From Xylaria sp. FL1777 (lineage: Eukaryota > Ascomycota > Sordariomycetes > Xylariales > Xylariaceae), in assembly GCA_022578965.1 (NCBI GenBank), contig MU400878.1, positions 1 to 28,565 on the forward strand: a DNA stretch of 28,565 nt. The letters run 5' to 3'. The position numbers were made by a program, and so were the translations under genes. Shown here piece after piece: positions 11,513 through 21,200 of the stretch. A model generated the notes under the pieces. That model was not told the origin of the DNA. It did no database searches and saw nothing but the letters and a program-made list of their open reading frames with translations. Position 1 is the first letter of the stretch; each line of letters begins with the position of its first letter.

Positions 11513-11980
11513 TATAATAAACTTATTATATATTAATATAATAAGTTTGCTTTTAAAGTTTTAATTTATAAATAATAATAAAATCTTTAACAGTAGTTCG
11601 TTAAAAAAGTTTTTAAAGTACTTTTACTACTATGCATTAATAAAGGTCTTAAAAAATTAAAAGTAATAAATATATTAATGCTTAGCAGTTATAAAAAATT
11701 AATAGCTAAAAAACTAAAACTAAATAAATAACTAAATACAAGAAATGCATAATTATATAAACAAAGAAAAAGTAAAAAAAGTAGTAATCCTTTTTAGATT
11801 ACTGCAAGTTTAGTAAGCATTAAATTACCGTAAGCTTAGTAAGCTTTAAATCACTGTAAGCCTAGTGAGCCAAATAAGTCATCACATAACTTCGGCTTTA
11901 GCTAGCAAAAAAAAAGGTGCAAAGTATATATAAAGGCATTAAGCTGCTCCAAAGGCCACTTTTGTGCTAATTTTATAACA
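11513..11980 (-). repeat. 5' LTR of element B (468 bp)
   Basis: Same length as 4363-4830; all differences I compared are C/T or G/A. Its right part (about 11800-11980) is much less mutated than the left part and holds intact stretches such as AAGGCCACTTTTGTGC. In an active copy this LTR would hold the promoter for the - strand transcript; no intact promoter motif can be named. Confidence 0.92.
11793..11870 (-). repeat. 26-bp tandem repeats in the 5' LTR of element B
   Basis: Three copies start at 11793, 11819 and 11845, in register with those at 4643-4720. These are the least mutated copies in the window, with CACTGTAAGCCTAGTGAGC in the third. Confidence 0.85.
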
Positions 11981-11985
11981 ATATG
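11981..11985 (+). repeat. Right target-site duplication ATATG of element B
   Basis: Perfect partner of 4358-4362. Joining the flanks across one copy restores the E protease frame (SLY, then ATISTRF). Confidence 0.9.
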
Positions 11986-12300
11986 CTACTATAAGCACTC
12001 GCTTTAGTAAAAAAATCTTGAAATACTTATAACTTATAGTTATAAATATTTTCTTTTGTTTTATAACAAGTTATAATAACAAAAGCAAGCAAGCAATAAA
12101 AAAAGCTTTAGTACTAAATCTAAAAATATATAAGCGTATTTTTCTTAGAATGCATTTTTTTATGTTAAATATGCAGTACAATATTATTTTTAGTTAAAAA
12201 TAGTTTAAAGCATACAATATTTTGTTTAACTGCAAAAAACATAAGCTAATTTTTTTGCTTTTATTAAAACTTATAAGCAACTTTAAACAAAATATCGCAA
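11986..12300 (+). pseudogene. Element E protease, right part
   Basis: This continues the pol frame after element B (ATISTRFSKKILKYL). A conserved gypsy protease/linker segment is clear at 12171-12254: MQYNIIFSxKxFKAYNILF, then CKKHKLIF. In family members this reads roughly as a Y-D-I-I-L-G, W-x-x-x-H-N-P, W block after the protease core. Asp, Gly, Trp and Pro codons have been changed by transitions. It is in the same frame as RT, as expected for a single Pol polyprotein. The insertion of B split the protease gene, which alone would have ended activity of E. Confidence 0.72.
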
Positions 12301-15300
12301 TAAATAAAGCTAATACTTAGCTGCAATATTTAAAGTATTAATAAAACGCTAATAAGCAAAATAATAAAATAAAAAAAGAGCTGCAAAAAAAAAAAAAGCA
12401 GCAATTTGCTGCAAAAAAAAATAATTAATAAGTATAAATTACTAAAATCTTAAAAAAAAATAACCCTATTGCTGCTAATATTAAAAAAATAAAAAAATTA
12501 CTATATAAAGCGCTTTCCTTTTTTTTCTTTAAACTTATATATTAAGAAAAAAAAAAAGCAAAACGTAAGCTTAAAAAAAAGCTTAAAGCTAAAAAAAACT
12601 TTTCCTATTAGCAAATTAATATTTAAAGGTTATACTGCATATAATATAATAGTATAAATTAGTACAAAAAACAATTACTAAATATTGTTAACATTAATGC
12701 AATTATTTTTAAAGCTATAGTTTATAAAAACAAATTTTATAACAAGGTATAAATTTTTAGTATTTATTAAATTAATAAGCTTATTAAAAACTATAAAAAA
12801 AAAAAAGATGATTTTTTTAATTTTAAGAACAAAAAGTTAAAAAGAAAAGCTTTAAAACTTATATTTAAAAAGTACTATAACTTATTGCGTACTTTTAGCA
12901 AAGTAGATTTTAATACCTTGCTACTTAACTGCTTTAGTATAAACTACAAAATTAAGTTTATTAATAAAAAATTACAGAAGAACATACAATACTTCTTTTT
13001 ATATAAAATGTTATTAAATAAACTAAAGGCCGTGCAAGCATATCTAATTAATAATTTGCGCAAGGGATTTATAAAACTAAGTAATGCACTATTTGTATTT
13101 TTTGTTTTATTTGTTAAAAAACCTAACAGAAGTTTTTGCTTTTGTATAAACTATTGCAAACTTAATAAACTATTATAAAAAAATAAGTACTTTTTACTAC
13201 TTATTAAGAAAACTTTGTTTTAAATATTTAAAGCAAAAATTTTTATTAAAATAAACGTACAATAAGCATTTTATTATATATATATGTACTTTAGTTATAA
13301 AGACTTAATAACGTTTTATATACGTTATAAGTTGTACTATTATTACGTTTTATTGTTTAGATTAATAAACAAACCGTTTATGTTTTAACGGTATATTAAT
13401 AATATTTTATTTAATTACTTTAACAATTTTTGTAGCGCTTATATAAACAATATTTTAATTTATTTTAATAGCTTAAAAAAACACTAAGTATACATTTAAA
13501 AAGTATTTATTTAACTTTAAAGTGTAAATTTATAAGCTAACCTTAAAAAGTTAAAATTTTACGTAATTAAAACGAAGTTTTTTAGCTATATTATTAATAC
13601 TAAAGGTATAAAAGTTAATTTTAGCAAAGTAAAGGTTATTTAAAACTAAAAGTTATTTACTACAGTAAAGAAAGTCTAGTTTTTTTTAAGCTTTTATAAC
13701 TTTTATTGCAAGTTTATTAAAGAATATAACTAAATAGCAATACTATTAAACAAACTAACTAAAAAAAACACTTTTTTTAAATAAACAAAAAAATATGAAA
13801 AGTTGTTTTAATAACTAAAAAAAGCCTTAACTTTTATACTTACTTTTAAATATTTTAACTATAGTTTACCTATAAAAGTAAAAACTAATACGTTAAATAG
13901 TGTAGCAATAAATGTAATGTTATAGCGTTATAAAAACACTTAGCATTTTATAGCTTTTTACTTTAAAATAATACATAACGCTAAACTTAATTATAATATT
14001 TATAATAAAAAAATGTTAACTGTGGTTTTAGCCCTAAAAAAATAGCAAGCTAAATTAATTAGCACCTATAAAAACTTTTTTTTAATTATTACTAACTATT
14101 AAGCATTAAAATATTTTGAAAAAAAACAATACTTTAACTTTAAATAAGCTAGCTAAGCTGTTTTGTTTTTAAAATATGATTTCTTTATTGCTTTTTAGCT
14201 AAAAAAAAAAAATGTAATAATTAATGCCTTGTTTTATAAACAAAAGAACCTATAAATATAACAAGCAAAAAAAAAAGCTTACTAGCACTTTATTTTATTT
14301 TAACTAACTATTTAAACTATATTTGCTTAAAAGAAACAAGCTATATTGCTATTATATATTAAAAAAGTATTTTAAAATGCTTAATTAATAGTTTATATAC
14401 TACAAAAAAACTATAAAAACCTTAGCATAGCAATCTATTACTAAAAAACAACTATTACTACTATAAATAACCTTTAAAAAATAGAAAATAGTTTAATTAT
14501 TTATAAAAGTTAATTAATTGTTTTTAACTACTTGCTTTTATGCACTTAATTAATTAAAGAAACATATAAAGGAATACTTATAGCTTACTTTAAATAAACT
14601 AAAATATAATAGCTAGTAGCTTAATATTATTAGTAGCCTAAACTAAGAAAAAACTATAATAGGTATATTATTAATTGCATAAACTGCTGCTTTACAAAAG
14701 TATTTTAAAATAAAACTTCTAGTAAACTATAACTGCTTTTTATTTTAGACTAAATGTAGCGCTACTTAATAATAAACTTTAAACAAATGTTTAAAAATAA
14801 ACATAAATATAATAATGTATTAGTAATAGTAAACTAACTAAAAAAACACGCTTAAATAATCTTTTATATAGTGCATACAACTGCAAAAAATGCTGCAAAA
14901 ATATATTATAAAGGTTTTTTTAAAGTATTTAGTGTTTTTATAACTATTACTTTAAATTATAAGCCCTAGTTTATATTAGCGTTTATAAATAAGTTATACA
15001 AACTAATAAAAGTTATATATGTTTTAGCTTTAGCAAGCTACTATAAAATAGTAAAGCAAGCAAAAATTATAAATAAATATTTAAACTAACGCTTATGCTT
15101 TTACGTAAATTATTATTAAAACAATTAGTTTAAAAGATTTTTTGCTATAAATTATATATAAGCTATAATACTACACAAGTTTACAGAACTATCTTTTTAC
15201 GAAATAAAAATAGGCTTCTTTATGCTATTTTACTTTAACTAAAAAAACTGTATAGCTATAAAAAAGCTAAACGAGCTGCTTAAAAAAAAAAAAAAGCTAC

Positions 15301-15985
15301 AAAAAAAAGCACAAAAAAAAGCATAAAAAATTAAAAAATTTGTTAATATTACAAAAGCATACTTAACTTAAACCTAAAATAAAATAACTTATTTTGCTAA
15401 CTAGTTGCAACATGATTTTAATTTTAACGTTAGTAATTATATGTTTATTTTAAAAAAACAACAGTTATAAAAAACCAATAAGCCTTCTAATAAACTTGAT
15501 TTTTTTATAACATAACAAAAGTTTAAAATTTTATTTAAAAACAATAATTTATATATATTTAAAGTTCTTAAGTTATAAAAAATAAAGAATATTTATTATG
15601 CTAACTGCTTACATAAGTACTTAAATAACCTTTTGCTTAAATAAACGTTTAAAAACTTTAAAAGCAAAATAATTAAACCTAAAAGTAAGAAAGAATTCGT
15701 AGTAAAAAAAGTACAAGCTTTCTAACTATACTACTAAAAGCTGCAATATTAGGTAAATTAAAAAAAATAAAACCTAAACAATAAATAATATTCCGCAAAG
15801 AACTTTAAAAACAGTACAAAAGCTTTAAAGAAATTCTATAAAGCTAACTCTAACTTTATAAAACCTTTAATATAACTAAAAGTATAGCTATAAGCCGCAA
15901 AAAATAATTAGTTTAATAAGCTATACCTTAACAACAATAAAGCAATAGTAGCTAAAGAAAAAATTACACAAAAAAAAAATCATAA
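12301..15985 (+). pseudogene. Element E pol remnant: RT, RNase H, integrase, chromodomain
   Basis: One frame runs through all domains. RT: 12880-13640, including a 97-codon stop-free part at 12885-13178 with NLRKGFIKLSNALF, VLFVKKPN and INYCKLNKL. The active site is AYINNILIYF with the Asp pair changed to Asn-Asn (13446-13451). RNase H: about 13866-14200 (IKVKTNTLNSVA, later YNIYNKKMLTVVLALKK). Integrase zinc-binding part: about 14540-14720 (LIKETYKG, YIINCINCC). Integrase core starts at the first catalytic Asp, now Asn, at 14775-14777 (NFKQMFKNKHKYNNVLVIV). Chromodomain: about 15693-15840 (EFVVKKVQAF, then AKNFKNSTKALKKFY). An A/K-rich tail follows; the true stop is uncertain. Downstream lie the purine tract and 3' LTR. 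Non-functional. Confidence 0.9.
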
Positions 15986-16220
15986 ATAATTAAAAAAGGA
16001 AAAAAAGCTTATACTTACATAAAGGTAATAATACAAAACAAACAATTAAAAGTTTAACATATAGAAAAACCTGTTTAATAGCATAATTAAACAAAAGCTT
16101 TAATTAAAGCTAACAAGCAAATACTTAAAGCTATTTTTTTTTTAGCTAAAAAGCAGTTAAAAACTAACTGTTTAAATTATATAAACAGTATTCTTTTTTT
16201 TTTTTTTTTTAAAGAAAGAG
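15986..16220 (+). other. Element E 3' untranslated region with polypurine tract
   Basis: Non-coding stretch after the chromodomain. It ends in a T run and then AAAGAAAGAG (16211-16220), a polypurine tract directly before the LTR. Confidence 0.6.
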
Positions 16221-16505
16221 TAATTATAATATAATAACTAATAGCCTTATAGCTTTATGTTTTAATGTAGCTAAATAAATGTAGCTACGCTACACTTTAA
16301 TATAGCTAAGCTAGTTTATATATATACATAAACTACTTAATAATGCATAAACTACTTATTAGCTACATATATTGTAATCTAGCTACTTAACTACTTCTTA
16401 TAAACCACTTTATAAAATAGCTCTTTTTTTTTTATACTTAGATTTTAATATAAATCTAGCTTTTTAAATAAAGCTTTGTTTTTTAAGATAGCTTAACGTA
16501 TAACA
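16221..16505 (+). repeat. Probable 3' LTR of element E (285 bp)
   Basis: It starts TAATTATAAT (TG mutated to TA) right after the purine tract and ends TATAACA where the match to the A/B family (fragment D) begins. Only this one copy is in the window, so the ends rest on the tract and on the D junction. It contains the inverted repeat TGTAGC-TAC-GCTACA at 16280-16294 and several TAGCTA/TAGCTAC words. Confidence 0.6.
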
Positions 16506-18314
16506 TTTTTATTAAATTAAAAAGTTGCTAGTTTTTAGCTATAATATTCCTAAAATAATATTATAATTAAATATATTAGCAATATTTAATATAATTTATT
16601 TTTTGTATTTTTATATAAATATATTAAAAAGTTTAGTTTTTTTAAGTATATAATTGTTATTATAACTAAAAGTGCTTTTATTAAATCTTTTAATTTTTTA
16701 GAATTTTTGCTTATATTTCTAAGAAATTTTATTTTGTTTTGCTACTTTAAGTAAAATTATATTAGCTTATACTTTTAAGTTAATTAAAGTATTATATTTT
16801 TTTTTTTAATATATAAGTTTAACTTCAAATTAGTTTTGCTAGTTATTGTATTAAACTTTATATAAGGCCTTAGTTTTTTTAGCTATTTGCTGCTTTTTTA
16901 GCAAATATTTATTTTGTTTTTTAATTTTTTTTTGTAAAATATTTAAATGTTTGTTTTATTTTGTACTTTAGATATTATTACGCTTTATTTTATTTTTGCT
17001 TTTAATTAAGCTTTAAATTGTAGTTTTTAAGCTTTTTTGCTTTTAGCAATTATTTTTTAGTATAATTATGCTTTAATTAGCTAATAATATTTATAATAGT
17101 TATTTTTATATTTCTTTAAAATAATATTATAAGTATAATTAAAATTTTTTTTAAATGTTATAAATTTTTATAAATTTTTGTAATAAACTATAGTTATAAC
17201 TAACTACTTTAATTTATAAAAGTTCTATATTTTTATTTTTGCAATTTGTTTAAAAAACTAATTATTTTTTAGTTTATTAAATAAATATTAATAGTAATAA
17301 TATATTATATAATAATTTTATAATACTTCGTTATATTTTAGATTTTTTAAGCATAAAATATTATTATTATTTTTTATTATAGTTTTATTATAATAATAAC
17401 TTTTAGCAATTAATTAAATTACTAGCATTAGTTTTTAAAATATATTAGTTTTTATGCTAACTATTAATGCTTTTTTGTTTTGTTACATTTAAAGCAATTT
17501 AAGCTATAAAAATATTTCGTTTATTTTTATTAGTTTTTTTTTATAGTATTTTTTATAGCTTTTAATTTTATTTGTTTTTGCTTTAAAGTTTTATAAGTTT
17601 TGTTTTTTTAAGTTTATTTAGCAATTAAGTGTTTTAGTAGTTTATAATTAGTTTAATAATTACACTATTTATAATTATAGTTTTGTTTTTTTAAATATAA
17701 TTTTTTTTAAGCTACATTTTAAGCTTTAATAGTTTAAAGTTTTTATAGTTTTATAAGTTTGCTAACTATATTAACTTATTACTTTTTATTATTTGCTACT
17801 TTTAATTAAACTATTTTTTTAAGTTATATATTAAATAACTTTAATTGTTTATATAATAAATATATTTTTTTGCAATTTGTTTTAATAACTATAAAGCTTT
17901 TAAATAATATTTGCATGCTTGTTTATTTTAATTTATATAAATAAAACATTTAAATTTGTTTAATATAATACTTTTGTTTTAACTTAAAATAGCAATTTTA
18001 TATTTTTGCTTTAAAAATGTATTTTTTAAATTGCTTTATTGTTTTTTGTTGTTTTAAACTTTTATAACTTGTACTTTTTTTTTAGGTTAAAAAATCTTTT
18101 TTTTTTATAGCTTTTTTTTTTGTTCTTTTTTTTAAATTAGCATTATTTTTAAAAGTGTTCTTTTTTTTTATAGTTATAATATTTAACTTTAAACATATTT
18201 TAAGGTTATTATTTCTAAACTTTATTAATTTGCTTAAATCTTTATTTAATACTTTTTTAAGTATTTTTTTTTTTGTTTTTTTTAGTTCTTTTAGTTTTAA
18301 AATACTAGTTAAAT
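16506..18314 (-). mobile_element. Fragment D: internal gag-protease piece of the A/B family
   Basis: Collinear with element B 8524-10333 over its full length and with the visible start of the same region in element C (28190-28565). Differences sampled are transitions. It has no LTR. It covers gag from just before the zinc knuckle (about 18140-18181, Cys codons now Tyr) through the protease region to just before RT. An open + strand frame at 18155-18361 is its antisense shadow. The left edge coincides with the end of E's LTR, the right edge with the start of non-homologous sequence (element F). So D is best read as a slice of an older element cut by E and F. Confidence 0.85.
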
Positions 18315-20060
18315 TATTAAATAGGCTTTATACGATCGTACGTTTAATATATATGTGCTAAAACAAAGTATAATAATCTTTGTATTATAAGCTATTTATA
18401 TTTTGTTTGTTTAAAAGAAAAAAAGGTTTATATAAAGCAAAAGTTTTTTTTTATGTGTAAAAACTTTGCTAACGTACAAGCTAAACTAATACTAAGATTA
18501 CTTTAGTTTATATAATAGCTTTTATACAAAATAGTTTTTATGCAAAACTTATTATATATACTATATATAAAAGTTACAACTAATAACTAGTTATTTTAAT
18601 ACTAGCTACTTTTTTTTTAGTTGCAATTTTTTTTGTATAATGCTATTTAAAAGAAATAAAAAAAAATGGTTCTATAAAGAGTTAAACATTTAGTACTTTA
18701 GTTCTTACAAAAAAAAGGTTGCTTATATGTTTGCTTTTTTTAAACTTTGTAGTTATATAAAGCTTAAGTTTAAAAGTAGTTACTTTTTAAGTAAAGCATT
18801 TAAACTTTTGTACAGTTTAATTATTATTAGTATAATTAAGGTTTTTTGTTTTTATTATTGTATAATTAACTAACGTTAGCTAATAATATAAAATAAAATA
18901 TTAGTAATAAGTAATTTATATTAAGGTTAATTAAGGGTTTTTTTTTTATATAGTAGTAAGTTTAATAATGTACTAAAATATAAAGCTAGGCTTTATTTAT
19001 AAAAAAAGCTTAAATTTTGCAGTGCTTTTTATTGCTTTTATATTTTTAGACTTTTTACTTTATATAGCTGCTTATTTTACTATTAGCTGCTTTATATATA
19101 TATATATATATTTATAATAGCTTTATACTTAGTTATTTTTATATATATACTTATATATATATATATATATACTTATATAATAGCTGCTTTATTATAGTAT
19201 AACATTAGTGGTTATTAGCTTTGCATTATAAGCTAAAACAGTAGTTATAATATTATATAACTATTAACTAGTAATTTTAGCAATTAATTGTTTTTTTAGT
19301 TATTATATATAAATGTATATATTTGTTTTTTTTTTATACGGCTTATTGTTTAAATAGTTTGCTAATAATTGTTTGTTGTATAAAAAATAACAAGTTTTAA
19401 GTTATATTAATGCTTTTAGTTAATATTAAAGTTTAGATTTTATATAGTGCTTTAATTACTTTTATTATAGCTTAAATAATTTGTTGTAAAAGCTACTTTT
19501 ATGCAGTATTTATTTAGTTATATAGTATTATAATTACTTTATATAGCTAAAATGCTTGTATAAACTACAAAAGCTTTTTATTTTAAGGTTATTAATAAAT
19601 AATAAGATTTTAAAGTAATATATATATTATATATGTTTAATAATTATATAATGCTTGTTATAATTATTATGCTTAAATAAATAAAAAAAAGTTAAATATT
19701 ATATAGTAGTTTAATAAAAAAGATAAAAAAAAATGTTAAGTATTTATATATAGCTTAAAAAATAGTTATATAAAAGAAAATATAAAATTTGCGATGTTTT
19801 ATAGTTTTTAGTGTTTTTTTTAAAATTAAATATATTTGCTTGTTGCTTTTTTATTTATTATATAATTATTATAACGATTTTTGTACAAAAGTATTTTTTT
19901 GACTTTTTTTTTTAATTTGTTTGTATAAAAGTTGTTTTTACTTTTTTTTTATAAATGTTTTTACTTGTATAGTTAGCTAGTTTATAAATACTAGAGTTTT
20001 TAGCGTTTAGTTTAGTGTTTTTTTTATAAATACGTTAGCTAAATTATTTTTACTATTAAT
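18315..20060 (-). other. Element F 3' region, LTR not delimited
   Basis: About 1.7 kb downstream of the RNase H end. It should hold the 3' LTR, but with no second copy in the window its ends cannot be set. I see no protein domain on either strand. It contains CGATCGTACG near the left edge (18332-18341), an island of retained CpG, and the TA-rich microsatellites listed separately. Confidence 0.5.
19070..19195. repeat. TA microsatellites with repeated TAGCTGCTTTAT words
   Basis: Two runs of alternating TA (about 19092-19111 and 19152-19171) lie among three copies of a TAGCTGCTT word (near 19066, 19085 and 19182). This looks like local slippage expansion inside element F. No function is supported. 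Confidence 0.75.
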
Positions 20061-21200
20061 TTCTTATACTTTGGAGATTTTTTTTCTTTTATACGATTTT
20101 TTAAGTAATATAATATTAATTATAAGGCGTTTTTTCTAGGTAGTTTTTAGTTTTACTAAATAGTTATATAACGATTTTAAGTTTAAATATAGTATAGCAA
20201 AAATTAAAGGTATTTTTAGTGTAGCTATAATTTTTTAAAGCGTTATATAAAAGGCTATAGCACTATTAAAGCTATTTATTATGCTATATAATTTATTAGC
20301 TAATATATTTTGTATTATTTGCTTATATTTGCTAAAGTTTTAATGTATAATGTTTTTTTTGATTTTAAAAGCTAGGTTTTTTTTTATACGGTGCTTTATT
20401 GCAAACATAATAATAAATCTAAGTTATAAAGTTATATTAGTGTTATTTATAAATAAACTGTTCGTAAAAATAAATAGTTTTATATAGCTTAAATTTAAAA
20501 GTATAAACGTTAATCCGCGGTTATAATTATTTATTTATTATTTAATTTTACGGTTTAAATTTTTAATATTTATTAATGCTAAGTTAGTTATTTAAGCAGC
20601 AGCTATAAAGTTATATATAGCTTTTAGTTAATAAATGTTATTTATATAAGCGCTGCATATATGTTAGAAAATATATTGCTATGCAGCATTTTTTATACAA
20701 GGGTTAATTAGGGCTAATTAGTTTACTTAGCCTTTTTACGTAAGCGTTATATTTTTTTTATATAAAAAGATAACTTAACTACTATTAAATTTAATAAGGT
20801 AATTTTGTTGTAAAGTTTTTTTTAGCTTTATATAAAACTTTGCTTTATATAATTTACGTTTTTTTTTTGCTAAAAATTTAAATGTAGTAAAGCTAAACGT
20901 ATTATTTGTTTGTAAACTTATAATGCTAAATTTATACAAAAGTTCTAATATAAACAATAAATATAAGTTATACGTAAAAATTACTATATTAAGTTTTTTA
21001 TAATAATATTAGTAATAAGTTTTAAACTAATATAGCTTTAATTTAATTAAGCTATATAATAGTTATATAATTTATATAATAGTTTTTTTAAAATACTTTA
21101 AAACAAGTTTAAAAAATAGTTATATAAGGATTTTTTATGTAAGCTTGTTTTTTAATTATATATATGCTTATATAATATTTTAAAGTTTGCTCGAAGCATT
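20060..21200 (-). pseudogene. Element F pol remnant: copia reverse transcriptase and RNase H
   Basis: On the - strand from right to left: RT motifs KQAYIKNP (about 21155) and TYNLYLLFILEL, then the active site SLQTNNTFSF, where fungal copia elements have a T-D-D; the Asp pair is Asn-Asn at 20906-20901. Next come IKFNSS, ITLTxKGQVNxLALINP and SAYINNIY. RNase H starts near 20515 (NRGLTFILLNLSYIKLFIF, FTNSLF). It continues with NIIHxNFSKYKQII, ILANKLYSIINSFNSAIAF and LYLNLKSLYNYLVKL, and ends near 20065 with KKRLIINIILLKKSYKRKK. The acidic catalytic residues are Asn or Lys. The stop-free stretch 20957-20775 is part of this RT. Frame is kept over about 900 bp, interrupted only by stops. Non-functional. 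Confidence 0.85.

Larger units (their letters stand above)
4363..11980 (-). mobile_element. Element B: complete 7.6-kb Ty3/gypsy chromovirus, RIP-degraded
   Basis: A full-length copy coding on the - strand: 5' LTR at 11513-11980, gag and protease about 11300-8524, RT about 8400-7600, RNase H, integrase and chromodomain down to about 5450, 3' region, purine tract against the 3' LTR at 4363-4830. The two LTRs are the same length (468 bp) with only transitions seen where I compared them, and a perfect 5-bp duplication flanks the element. It interrupts the protease of element E. Elements A and C are partial copies of the family at the window edges, and D is an internal fragment. Every coding domain is full of stops. 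Confidence 0.92.
3284..16505 (+). mobile_element. Element E: Ty3/gypsy chromovirus of a second family, split by element B
   Basis: A + strand gypsy element made of 3284-4357 and 11986-16505. Removing element B with one copy of its ATATG duplication rejoins the protease reading frame exactly. The order is gag with zinc knuckle, protease, RT, RNase H, integrase, chromodomain, purine tract, 3' LTR. Its proteins resemble the A/B/C family only at domain level, so it is a separate lineage. The 5' LTR and gag start are missing: A sits against its left end, so they should lie left of A, outside the window. The pol frame is kept for about 3.7 kb without a visible indel. Confidence 0.87.

Noticed and set aside
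18155..18361. 68-codon + strand open frame, Phe/Leu-rich
   Set aside because: Antisense of the same gag segment in fragment D, running into the D/F junction.
18353..18627. Possible short 3' LTR of element F (TGTGCTAAAA to TAGTTGCA)
   Set aside because: No second copy, no matching terminal repeats and no clear purine tract; the other possible start at 18315 is equally plausible.
19070..19195. TA runs as replication origin or centromere core
   Set aside because: Simple slippage repeats within element F; nothing specific supports an origin.
20775..20957. 60-codon - strand frame as a separate small gene
   Set aside because: It is real coding sequence but an internal piece of the copia RT of element F, not a gene of its own.
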